NCBI RefSeq assembly: GCF_007998985.1
Contig: NZ_CP041659.1
Location: forward strand, 124,001 to 188,000
Length of the DNA stretch: 64,000 nucleotides
Reading direction: 5' to 3'
DNA from: Sphingomonas xanthus
GTDB taxonomy: Bacteria > Pseudomonadota > Alphaproteobacteria > Sphingomonadales > Sphingomonadaceae
Every line of letters begins with the position of its first letter. The first letter of the stretch is position 1. Shown here piece after piece: positions 56,644-64,000 of this stretch. The position numbers were made by a program, and so were the translations under genes. The notes beneath the pieces are model-generated. The model made no database searches. It saw only the letters and a list, made by a program, of their open reading frames with translations, and was not told the DNA's origin.

Positions 56644-56669
56644 AACGGTATAAGATAGGGTTTGGATCC
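56644..56669 (-). promoter_or_regulatory. Possible EcfG-type promoter of the repeat protein
   Basis: On the minus strand GGATC (one mismatch to GGAAC) is followed by 17 bases and CGTT. The -10 lies about 30 bases before the repeat-protein ATG. Weak evidence alone. Confidence 0.3.
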
Positions 56670-56809
56670 TGTTCCGACGCTGAACCCGGCGCCTTTGCCG
56701 CTCGGGCTGCCCCGTTTACTGCCCGAAACAACGGGAGATTTATCGCGCGTTCAGCTTCACGCCGACTTCGCCTCTCGACGACTCCCCGTCATTCTGGCTA
56801 GCAAGCCCC

Positions 56810-57820
56810 ATGGCCAAATCTTCTCGCGCAACCATTCCGACCTATCGGCGCCGCAAAAAAGGGCGCGGCTTCTTCGGATGGCTAGTCCGGATTTTCTTCG
56901 GCGCGATCCTGCTCAGTGTCCTGTGGGTCCTGCTTTACCGCTTCGTGCCGCCGCCGTTGACGCTGACGATGGCCGGCGACCTCGTCTCGGGCCGGGGCGT
57001 GACCAAGGATTGGATGAGCCTTGATGAGATGGACCGCGACATGGTGCGAGCAGCCATCGCCGCAGAAGATGGCAAATTCTGCCAGCATGGAGGTTTTGAC
57101 TGGGACGCGATCAGCGACGCGGCTCGGCGCAATGCCAGCGGCGGCCGAATCCGCGGAGGCTCGACGATCAGCCAGCAGACCGCCAAGAACGCCTTTCTCT
57201 GGCAGGGCGGCGGTTATCCGCGCAAAGTGGCGGAGGCATATTTCACTTTCCTCATCGAAAAACTGTGGGGGAAGCGCCGGATCATGGAGGTCTATCTCAA
57301 CATCGCGGAGACCGGGATCGGCACGTACGGCACCAACGCCGCGTCAGAGCGCTACTTCGGCCATGACGCCAGCGCCATGAGCGCGACCGAGGCAGCGCGG
57401 ATTGCCGCGGTCCTGCCACTCCCCAAGAAGCGCGGCGCGATCACTCCGCAGGGCTTCACCCGGCGCTACGGCAACACGATCAATGCCCGGATCGGCCAGG
57501 TCCGGCGCGACGGCCTCGATGCCTGCGTCTATCGCGGCGTCGCGGCACCGCGCGACAAGACGCCGCCGCCGAGCCGCCAGCGCGAGCTTCCGGGCACGGA
57601 TTATGAAACGGCAACACCGCCGCCGCCCGAATCCTCTGTCGATGATCCGCCGATGGAAGGAACGTCGGACGACTTCGGTGCCGCCACCACACCGTCGGAT
57701 GCGGAGCTAGCGCCTGACTTCGGCGCACCTTCGCAAGACACCCCTGCTTCGCAACCACCACCCGCCCAGGCGCCATCCTCCACGCAGCCGCCGCCGTCCC
57801 AGCCTCCCGGGGTCAGCTGA
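56810..57820 (+). CDS. mtgA: Monofunctional peptidoglycan transglycosylase MtgA with Pro-rich tail
   Basis: This 336-residue GT51 enzyme polymerises lipid II into glycan strands at the inner membrane. A single N-terminal membrane anchor (about 24-46, following RRRKKGRGF) precedes the catalytic domain, with the catalytic glutamate E86 in AAIAAEDGKFCQHGGFDW. GGSTISQQTAKNAFLW and RRIMEVYLNIAETGIGTYG complete it. About 95 residues after the domain form a low-complexity Pro, Ser, Thr and Asp-rich tail. That is longer than usual for MtgA (some 230-240 residues). The tail overlaps the dnaE end by 8 bases. Confidence 0.93.
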   Translation: MAKSSRATIPTYRRRKKGRGFFGWLVRIFFGAILLSVLWVLLYRFVPPPLTLTMAGDLVSGRGVTKDWMSLDEMDRDMVRAAIAAEDGKFCQHGGFDWDAISDAARRNASGGRIRGGSTISQQTAKNAFLWQGGGYPRKVAEAYFTFLIEKLWGKRRIMEVYLNIAETGIGTYGTNAASERYFGHDASAMSATEAARIAAVLPLPKKRGAITPQGFTRRYGNTINARIGQVRRDGLDACVYRGVAAPRDKTPPPSRQRELPGTDYETATPPPPESSVDDPPMEGTSDDFGAATTPSDAELAPDFGAPSQDTPASQPPPAQAPSSTQPPPSQPPGVS

Positions 57821-60800
57821 CCAAGGCCAGCCTCGGCGGCTCCTGCGCGCTCAGCTCCACTGCCCCTTCGCCGAGGATCCGGCTGAGGCGAGCCGCCAGG
57901 TCCGCGTCCAGTGCGAAGTCACGACCAAGCGCTAATATCGCCTGGCGTCCTTCGCTGATCGACAGCACGGCACGGACCAAGCCCGTTCCGCCGCGTGCCT
58001 TTTCCAGTTCGCGGGCCACTTCGGCAATGCGCCCGGCATCGGCCAGGTGCAGCGTAAGCGCCAGGCGGGTCTTGCTGGCGAGACTGTCGAGGGACTGAAA
58101 CCGCTTCACGGTCACGCGCGGCGTGTCATCCCCCGGCCGCCGGTCGAGTTCTACCGTCATCAACCCGCAGACGCCTGACTTGGCCGCGTCTTCCAGCGCC
58201 GCGGAGGGTTCCTCGTCGAAGGCGGTCGCCTCATATTGGCAGCTTGCGTCGGAAATTGTCGCCGTCAGGAAGCGGCGGCCTTTCGCCGAGACGCGCCAGC
58301 GCGCGCTCTCTACCAGGCCGGCGAGCATGGAACTGGATCGGCCGCCGTCCGCGGGTGCGGGAAGCGCCGCGACCTCGGCAAAGCTTCTGACCTTGTGGGC
58401 ATTCAGCAGGTGGCGCTGGGCATCGACTGGATGGGCAGAAAAGAAGAAACCGAAAGCTTCACGCTCCGCCGCCATCCGTTCGGCCAGCGTCCACTGGACA
58501 TCCTTCGGCAGCCGGATTGCGGTAGCCGACTCCTCGGATGGTCCGCCGAACAGGCCGTGCTGGCCGCTGGTCCGCTGGTCGTGGGCGGCCGAAGCGTGCG
58601 CCAGGATGATTTCCGCGCCGGCGTGGACGGTCGGCCGGTCCGGGTTCAGCTCATCGAACGCCCCCGCGGCTGCCAAGCTCTCCAATTGCCGACGATTGAG
58701 GATCTTGGGGTCAATCCGTGCGGCGAAATCGTCCAGGCTGCGATATGGCCCCTTGTCCTCCCGCTCCTTGACCAGCGACTCCATCGCCTTCTCGCCGACG
58801 CCCTTGAGCGCGCCCAAGGCATAGCGCACTGCTGTTGCCTCGCTCTGGACCTCGACCGAGAAGTCGGCCCGCGACGTGTTGACGTCGGGCGGCAGGCATT
58901 CGATCCCACTGCGCCGCATGTCCTCTGCAAACAGCGCCAGTTTGTCGGTCTGGGCCATGTCGTAGCTCATCGACGCAGCGAAAAACTCGGCTGGATGGTG
59001 CGCCTTCAGCCAGGCCGTGTGATAGGCAACGAGCGCATAGGCCGCGGCGTGGCTCTTGTTGAAGCCATAGCCCGCGAACTTGTCGATCAAGTCGAACAGT
59101 TCATTGGCCTTGGCAGCCGAGATCGCGTTTTTCGCGGCGCCCTCGACGAAGCGGGCGCGCTGCGCGTCCATCTCGCTCTGGATTTTCTTGCCCATCGCGC
59201 GTCGAAGCAGGTCGGCGTCGCCGAGACTGTAACCGGCTAGCACCTGCGCCGCTTCCATCACCTGTTCCTGGTAGACGAAAATGCCGTAGGTTTCCTTGAG
59301 CACTCCTTCGAGCATCGGGTGCGGATAGGCGATCGGAACGCGGCCATTCTTACGGTCGCCGAACAGGGGAATGTTGTCCATCGGGCCAGGCCGATAGAGT
59401 GAGACAAGCGCGATAATATCCCCGAAATTGGACGGCCTGACCTGCGCCAGCGTCCGCCGCATACCTTCGGATTCGAGCTGGAATACGCCGACCGTGTCGC
59501 CACGCTGCAGCAACTCATAAACCGCCGGGTCGTCCCACGGCAGCGCGGCATAATCGACCTCGATGCCTCGCTGGGCGAGCAGGCGCTGCCCTTCCTTCAG
59601 GACGGACAGGGTCTTGAGTCCGAGGAAGTCGAACTTCACCAGGCCGGCCCCCTCGACATATTTCATGTCGAACTGGGTCACCGGCATGTCCGATCGGGGA
59701 TCGCGGTAAAGCGGGACCAGCTCGGCCAGCGGCCGGTCGCCGATCACCACGCCAGCGGCATGGGTCGAACTGTGGCGCGGCAGGCCCTCTAGCTTCATGG
59801 CCAGGTCGAACAGCCGCTTGACGTCGGAATCCGAACGATACTCCTTTTCCAGCTCCGACACGCCGTTGAGGCTTCGTTCGAGGGTCCAGGGATCCGTGGG
59901 GTGGTTTGGAACGAGCTTCGCCAGGCGATCGACCTGACCATAGCTCATCTGCAGCACGCGCCCGGTATCCTTCAGCACCGCGCGCGCCTTGAGGCGGCCG
60001 AATGTGATGATCTGCGCCACCCGGTCGCGCCCATATTTCGCCTGGACGTAGCTGATCACCTTGTCGCGGTGGGTTTCGCAAAAATCGATGTCGAAGTCGG
60101 GCATCGACACGCGTTCCGGATTGAGGAAGCGTTCGAACAGCAAGTTCAGTTCGATCGGGTCTAGGTCGGTAATGGTGAGCGCCCAGGCGACCGCGCTGCC
60201 TGCGCCCGATCCGCGGCCCGGACCGACCGGGATATCGTTGGCCTTGGCCCATTTGATAAAGTCGGCGACGATCAGGAAGTAGCCGGCGAAACCCATCCGG
60301 GTAATGACATCGAGCTCGAATTCGAGCCGTTCGCGATAACTTTGCTGGTCGGGTTCGGGCTTGCCGGCAATGCGCTGGTCAAGGCCGGCATGCGCCTCCC
60401 GCCGCAGGGTCTCGTCCTCGTCATCGCTGAGGCGCGGCAAAATTGGCCGCCGCTTCGGCGCTGCGACTGCACAGCGCCGGGCTACGACCGAGGTATTGGC
60501 GATCGCTTCGGGAAGGTCTGCGAACAACGCTTCCATCGCGGAGGCGGGCTTCAACCAAGCTTCGGCCGAGCTCGTCGACCGGTCATTGTTCTCGACATAG
60601 GTGGATCCGGCGATGCACAACATTGCGTCATGTGCCGCATGAAAGTGTGGCTCCGCATATTGGGCCGGATTGGTCGCTACGAGCGGAACCTCGAGGGCAT
60701 AGGCAAGGTCGATCAGCGCAGCTTCAGCAGCTTGCTCGGCAACGTCGCCGCGGCGCGATACTTCGACATAGAGCCGGTCCGGGAACAAGGCATTGAGGCG

Positions 60801-61274
60801 CCGGGCATAGCCCGCAGCCTTGCTTGCTTGCCCATCGGCAAGCAGGCGCACGATGGCACCCTCGCTGCCTGCGGTGAGCGCGATCAACCCGTCCGTTGCG
60901 CCTTCAAGCGCAGCAAGCGCGACATGGGGCGCCTCGTGCGCCGGGCGGTCGAGGTGGGCCTGGCTGACCAGCCGGCAAAGATTTGCGTAGCCCTGTTCAT
61001 CCTGCGCCAGCAGGACCAGCCAGTCGATCGCGCCCGACGGGCCGATGTCGGCTGGACGCGCCACTGCCAGCATGGCCCCAACCACCGGCTGAACGCCTGC
61101 TTCGATGCAGGCATCCCCGAACGGCATTGCGGCATAAAGGCCGTTGCGGTCGTTGATGGCAATGGCGGGAAATCCCAGCCGTGCCGCATGTTTGGCGATC
61201 GCCTTGGGCTCGATCGCCCCTTCCAGCATTGTGAAGGAGGAAAACACGCGGAGTGGGACATAGGGCGCGGACAT
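57813..61274 (-). CDS. dnaE: DNA polymerase III alpha subunit
   Basis: This 1153-residue replicative polymerase has an N-terminal PHP domain (VPLRVFSSFTMLEGA and AINDRNGLYAA), and a C-family polymerase core. The catalytic aspartates fall in the segment RVSMPDFDIDFCETHRDKVI. GPGRGSGAGSAVAWALTITD is the usual palm signature, and GYGFNKSHAAAYALVAYHTA is the conserved later motif. An HhH region and OB-fold (about 960-1070) follow. This is the main DnaE, not the error-prone DnaE2, judged by length and by the lack of an imuA/imuB pair. The start is MSAPYVPLRV, and a start 6 codons earlier is also possible. Confidence 0.95.
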   Translation of the reverse strand: MSAPYVPLRVFSSFTMLEGAIEPKAIAKHAARLGFPAIAINDRNGLYAAMPFGDACIEAGVQPVVGAMLAVARPADIGPSGAIDWLVLLAQDEQGYANLCRLVSQAHLDRPAHEAPHVALAALEGATDGLIALTAGSEGAIVRLLADGQASKAAGYARRLNALFPDRLYVEVSRRGDVAEQAAEAALIDLAYALEVPLVATNPAQYAEPHFHAAHDAMLCIAGSTYVENNDRSTSSAEAWLKPASAMEALFADLPEAIANTSVVARRCAVAAPKRRPILPRLSDDEDETLRREAHAGLDQRIAGKPEPDQQSYRERLEFELDVITRMGFAGYFLIVADFIKWAKANDIPVGPGRGSGAGSAVAWALTITDLDPIELNLLFERFLNPERVSMPDFDIDFCETHRDKVISYVQAKYGRDRVAQIITFGRLKARAVLKDTGRVLQMSYGQVDRLAKLVPNHPTDPWTLERSLNGVSELEKEYRSDSDVKRLFDLAMKLEGLPRHSSTHAAGVVIGDRPLAELVPLYRDPRSDMPVTQFDMKYVEGAGLVKFDFLGLKTLSVLKEGQRLLAQRGIEVDYAALPWDDPAVYELLQRGDTVGVFQLESEGMRRTLAQVRPSNFGDIIALVSLYRPGPMDNIPLFGDRKNGRVPIAYPHPMLEGVLKETYGIFVYQEQVMEAAQVLAGYSLGDADLLRRAMGKKIQSEMDAQRARFVEGAAKNAISAAKANELFDLIDKFAGYGFNKSHAAAYALVAYHTAWLKAHHPAEFFAASMSYDMAQTDKLALFAEDMRRSGIECLPPDVNTSRADFSVEVQSEATAVRYALGALKGVGEKAMESLVKEREDKGPYRSLDDFAARIDPKILNRRQLESLAAAGAFDELNPDRPTVHAGAEIILAHASAAHDQRTSGQHGLFGGPSEESATAIRLPKDVQWTLAERMAAEREAFGFFFSAHPVDAQRHLLNAHKVRSFAEVAALPAPADGGRSSSMLAGLVESARWRVSAKGRRFLTATISDASCQYEATAFDEEPSAALEDAAKSGVCGLMTVELDRRPGDDTPRVTVKRFQSLDSLASKTRLALTLHLADAGRIAEVARELEKARGGTGLVRAVLSISEGRQAILALGRDFALDADLAARLSRILGEGAVELSAQEPPRLALVS

Positions 61275-61336
61275 CGTTGCCACTATGGCCAAGCGCTCAT
61301 CAATTCTCCACCCGGCGAACAGGAATTATTCGGCGC

Positions 61337-61822
61337 TTATCGATCCTTGGGCCGATAGGTGAAATCGAAGCTGGTCGACCAGCTATGGCCATGGTCGGTG
61401 GACTGCTCGCCATGCTGGCGAACGGACCCGTCACTTCCTTGCGTGTAGGTCATGCGGATCAATGCATCCTTGCCGGGGCCGTTCACCCCTTTCCAATAGC
61501 CGAGTAGCACCATCCGGCCGTCGACGAACCCGCCGCTGAACTCGACCCGCGAATTCGCCGAGTCGACCCAGGTCTGATGCCAGCGGCCGTCGATAAAATT
61601 GTTGAGGCTGCCGCCCGGCGTTCCCGTGAGCGGCATCCAGTTTTCACGAATGACGCAGCCGCCATAAAGCTTCTCGATCAGGCTTTCGGCAACGACATTC
61701 ATCTTGCCCGTCGGAGTGACGCTCCAGCGGCCTACCCAGAAGTCGAACTGGCGATGCTCGGGCGCGGTGCACGCCGCGGGCTGCGCGGCCTGCAGCAGGA
61801 CCGGAAGTATCGCGGTGAACAT
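61337..61822 (-). CDS. DUF1579-like secreted protein
   Basis: This 161-residue protein is of a DUF1579-like family with unknown function. The start at 61822 has GGAGGA at good spacing; a start 2 codons earlier would sit on it. A weak signal peptide ends near residue 14-18 (LLQAAQPAA). The mature part has the fingerprint HRQFDFWVGRWSVTPTGK and IRENWMPLTGTPGGSLN. Many such proteins have been seen near stress genes, but nothing here links it to a pathway. Confidence 0.75.
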   Translation of the reverse strand: MFTAILPVLLQAAQPAACTAPEHRQFDFWVGRWSVTPTGKMNVVAESLIEKLYGGCVIRENWMPLTGTPGGSLNNFIDGRWHQTWVDSANSRVEFSGGFVDGRMVLLGYWKGVNGPGKDALIRMTYTQGSDGSVRQHGEQSTDHGHSWSTSFDFTYRPKDR

Positions 61823-61876
61823 GGGCATTCCTCCGAGGGACCGACATTCACGGTCAATTCTGCACTGCCCGCCTCG

Positions 61877-62356
61877 CTAGAGCAACGCCTCGATGTCCCC
61901 GGCGAGCCGCTCGGGCTTGGTTTGCGGGGCGTAGCGCGCGACGACCTTGCCCGACCGGTCGACCAGGAACTTGGTGAAATTCCACTTGATCGCCTTGCTC
62001 CCAAGCAAGCCCGGCGCCTCGTCTTTCAAATGGCGGTAGAGCGGCGCCGCATTGTCACCATTGACATCAATCTTGCCATAAACCGGGAAGCTGACGTCGT
62101 ATGTGAGCTTGCAGAAATTGGCGATCTCGTCGGCATTGCCCGGTTCCTGCTCGCCGAACTGGTTGCAGGGAAATCCGACGACGGTGAAGCCCTGCGGCCC
62201 ATAGCGGCGCTGCAGCGCTTCCAATCCAGCATATTGCGGCGTGAAGCCGCACTTGGACGCGACGTTCACGACCAGCAAGACCTTGCCGGAATGGGCCGAT
62301 AGGTCGGCCCTGCTGCCGTCGGCCGTAACAATGGGGATTTGCGTGACTGGCGTCAC
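61877..62356 (-). CDS. Glutathione peroxidase (thiol-dependent)
   Basis: This 159-residue peroxidase reduces hydroperoxides. The peroxidatic cysteine is C36 in [12 protein letters not shown]. The tetrad region is complete, with [14 protein letters not shown] and [11 protein letters not shown]. The enzyme has Cys and not selenocysteine, so thioredoxin is the likely reductant. It overlaps lolD by 4 bases (ATGA). Confidence 0.94.
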   Translation of the reverse strand: MTPVTQIPIVTADGSRADLSAHSGKVLLVVNVASKCGFTPQYAGLEALQRRYGPQGFTVVGFPCNQFGEQEPGNADEIANFCKLTYDVSFPVYGKIDVNGDNAAPLYRHLKDEAPGLLGSKAIKWNFTKFLVDRSGKVVARYAPQTKPERLAGDIEALL

Positions 62357-63027
62357 GTCAGCACGCCTTCGTGCAGGCGTACAATTCGGTCCATCTTTGC
62401 CGCCAGCCGCTCGTTATGCGTTGCCACCAGGGCCGCGCTGCCCTCACCGCGGACGAGCGACAGGAATTCACCGAGCACCCGGTCAGCAGTCGCCTCGTCC
62501 AGATTTCCGGTGGGTTCATCGGCAAGGACCAGTGGCGGGCGGTTCGCCAGGGCCCGCGCGACGGCAACCCGCTGCTGTTCGCCGCCTGACAGTTTGGACG
62601 GACGGTGGTCCAGTCGCGCGGCGAGTCCAAGCTTGGTCAGCAGCGCCTCGGCGCGTTCCCGTGCAGCGGCCGGATCCGCGCCGTGAATGATCTGCGGCAG
62701 CAACACATTTTCCAGCGCGTCGAAATCCGGCAGCAGATGATGGAATTGATAGACGAAACCCAGCGCGTCGCGGCGCAGCTCCGTCCGGCCGTCGTCATCG
62801 AGGCTCGCGGCCTCCCTACCGGCGATACGGATCGAACCTTCAAATCCGCCCTCGAGCAGCCCGACCGCCTGCAACAGCGTCGACTTGCCCGACCCGGAGG
62901 GTCCAAGGAGCGCGACGATTTCGCCCGGCTGGACGTCAAGATCGACCCCGCGCAGCACCTCGATGGTGACGTCGCCCTGCGTGAACTTGCGGCAGAGCCC
63001 ACGCGTCTGGAGGACCGCCTCACTCAT
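62353..63027 (-). CDS. lolD: Lipoprotein-releasing ABC transporter ATPase LolD
   Basis: This 224-residue ATPase drives LolCE, which extracts lipoproteins from the inner membrane. The Walker A motif is [14 protein letters not shown], the signature [14 protein letters not shown] and Walker [17 protein letters not shown]. It overlaps the permease gene upstream by 8 bases and the peroxidase gene by 4. The MacB/FtsE family is the near alternative, but the adjoining permease supports Lol. Confidence 0.93.
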   Translation of the reverse strand: MSEAVLQTRGLCRKFTQGDVTIEVLRGVDLDVQPGEIVALLGPSGSGKSTLLQAVGLLEGGFEGSIRIAGREAASLDDDGRTELRRDALGFVYQFHHLLPDFDALENVLLPQIIHGADPAAARERAEALLTKLGLAARLDHRPSKLSGGEQQRVAVARALANRPPLVLADEPTGNLDEATADRVLGEFLSLVRGEGSAALVATHNERLAAKMDRIVRLHEGVLT

Positions 63028-64000
63028 AGCGGAGCACCTGCACCGGGTCGGTCGCGGCAGCGCCGCGGGCCGGGAATAGCGTGGCGAAATAGGTCAGGAC
63101 CAGCGTGACCGCGACAATAGCCGCGACCTCTAATGGGTCGGTCCGTGATGGCAGTTCGGTCAGGAAACGCACCGACGGATCCCACAGATTCTGGCCGGTA
63201 AGCAGTTGGATGACATTGACGACGCCTTGGCGGAAGAAGAGGAAAATTGCACCCAGCGCCAGGCCGATGACGATACCGAACGTCCCGATCGTCAGGCCGA
63301 CGGTCATGAAGATCTTGAGCATCGAGCCGCGGCTCGCACCCATGGTCCGCAGGATGGCGATGTCGCGGGTCTTGGCGCGAACCAGCATGATCAGCGACGA
63401 GGCTATGTTGAACGCAGCAACAAGGATGATGATGCACAGCACGACGAACATAGCGACGCGCTCGATCTCCAGCGCTTCGAACAGGGCGGAATTCATCTGC
63501 CTCCAGTCGACGATCACGCCCTTGCCGTTCACCAGCGGCTGCAGCGGGGCAAGGATTTCCCGGACATTGTCGGGATCGTCGGTCTGGACCTCGACCATCC
63601 CCACCAGGTCACCGAGCATCAGCAGGGTCTGGGCATCCTCCATCGGCATGATGACGAACGCCTTGTCATATTCGAAGATGCCAACCTCGAACACGGCGCC
63701 GACCTCATAGGTGACGATGCGCGGGACGGTGCCCACCGGGGTGGCCCGCCCCTCCGGACTGATCAGTGAAATTTCGCTGCCGGGGAACGCACCCAGCGTT
63801 TCAGCAAGCCGAACGCCGATCGCCACCCGGTTGCTTCCCGGCGTGATATTCTTGAGGTCGCCGGACAAAACTTTTCCGTTAAGCACTGGATTTGAACGAA
63901 TATCTTCGATCCTATTGCCGCGAACCAGGACTCCTTCGACGCGCCCGTTGGCGGACGCCATCAGCGGCTGTTCGATCAGCGGGGTCGCCGACTGGATGCC
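63020..64000 (-). CDS. Lipoprotein-releasing permease LolC/LolE, C-terminal part
   Basis: The 326 visible residues of the permease run to the window edge, and the N terminus lies beyond it. The periplasmic domain is followed by a FtsX-type membrane segment set ([20 protein letters not shown], then [19 protein letters not shown]). The C terminus ends [22 protein letters not shown], with [18 protein letters not shown] read here, a family hallmark. Whether it is LolC, LolE or the fused single form of some alphaproteobacteria cannot be told. It overlaps lolD by 8 bases. Confidence 0.9.
   Translation of the reverse strand, partial: GIQSATPLIEQPLMASANGRVEGVLVRGNRIEDIRSNPVLNGKVLSGDLKNITPGSNRVAIGVRLAETLGAFPGSEISLISPEGRATPVGTVPRIVTYEVGAVFEVGIFEYDKAFVIMPMEDAQTLLMLGDLVGMVEVQTDDPDNVREILAPLQPLVNGKGVIVDWRQMNSALFEALEIERVAMFVVLCIIILVAAFNIASSLIMLVRAKTRDIAILRTMGASRGSMLKIFMTVGLTIGTFGIVIGLALGAIFLFFRQGVVNVIQLLTGQNLWDPSVRFLTELPSRTDPLEVAAIVAVTLVLTYFATLFPARGAAATDPVQVLRYE

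Noticed and set aside
57813..61274. dnaE as the damage-induced DnaE2
   Set aside because: Length (1153 residues) and lack of an imuA/imuB neighbourhood fit the replicative enzyme, and no LexA box was seen upstream of it.

Overview
The window looks like ordinary chromosomal DNA of a GC-rich alphaproteobacterium, most likely a member of the Sphingomonadales. This rests on gene order and protein architecture, not on a search. The signs are the dusB-ntrY-ntrX-hfq-hflX block, an Hfq made of two fused Sm domains, a fused ispDF, a cysteine-free ribosomal protein L31, and a rpsB-to-fabZ envelope cluster with no lpx genes (sphingomonads use glycosphingolipids in place of LPS). Nearly all of the DNA is coding. 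Many genes overlap their neighbour by 1 to 8 bases (ATGA, GTGA, TGATG), so most regions are tight operons.

Layout. 0-6 kb: the end of an acyl-CoA ligase, ettA, a PAS protein, a NYN-LOTUS RNase-like protein, a glycine-zipper lipoprotein, a beta-carbonic anhydrase, lipA and a RatA/Coq10 START protein. 6-15 kb: pncC and ispDF (minus strand), then dusB-ntrYX-hfq-hflX (plus strand) and mazG. 15.1-16.0 kb: the only clearly accessory stretch, of lower GC, with two small unknown ORFs, a truncated filamentous-phage replication initiator and a dif-like XerC/D site. 16-23.6 kb: a minus-strand chain dacA-like, tmk, holB, metG, tatD, MBL hydrolase and aspartic protease, with an mltB-like gene upstream. 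23.7-28.1 kb: tRNA-Ser(TGA), a TonB-dependent receptor, gcdH-like, a GNAT gene and rpmE. 28.2-32.7 kb: a cobalamin riboswitch followed by btuB, btuF, btuC and btuD, a complete B12 uptake operon. 32.7-43.3 kb: the minus-strand cluster rpsB-tsf-pyrH-frr-uppS-cdsA-dxr-rseP-bamA-ompH-fabZ. 43.4-45.3 kb: a small membrane-protein gene behind three LexA-type operators, then pssA and psd. 45.4-51.3 kb: icd, a GNAT-nitrilase fusion, a flavin monooxygenase and a KefB-type antiporter. 51.3-64 kb: alaS, an epimerase, a two-part repeat protein, mtgA, dnaE, a DUF1579-like protein, a glutathione peroxidase, lolD and a partial lolC/E.

Most genes serve housekeeping and envelope functions: translation, isoprenoid and phospholipid synthesis, outer-membrane assembly, peptidoglycan work and lipoprotein export. 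The best leads for something undescribed are the triple-LexA-box small membrane protein at 43.5-43.8 kb (a candidate SOS-induced division inhibitor), the inovirus scar with an attachment-site-like sequence at 15.6-16.0 kb, the CTG start of hflX, the apparent lack of a signal peptide on BtuB, and the tandem-repeat secreted protein at 55.0-56.6 kb. Calls come from reading motifs by eye; no database search was possible.
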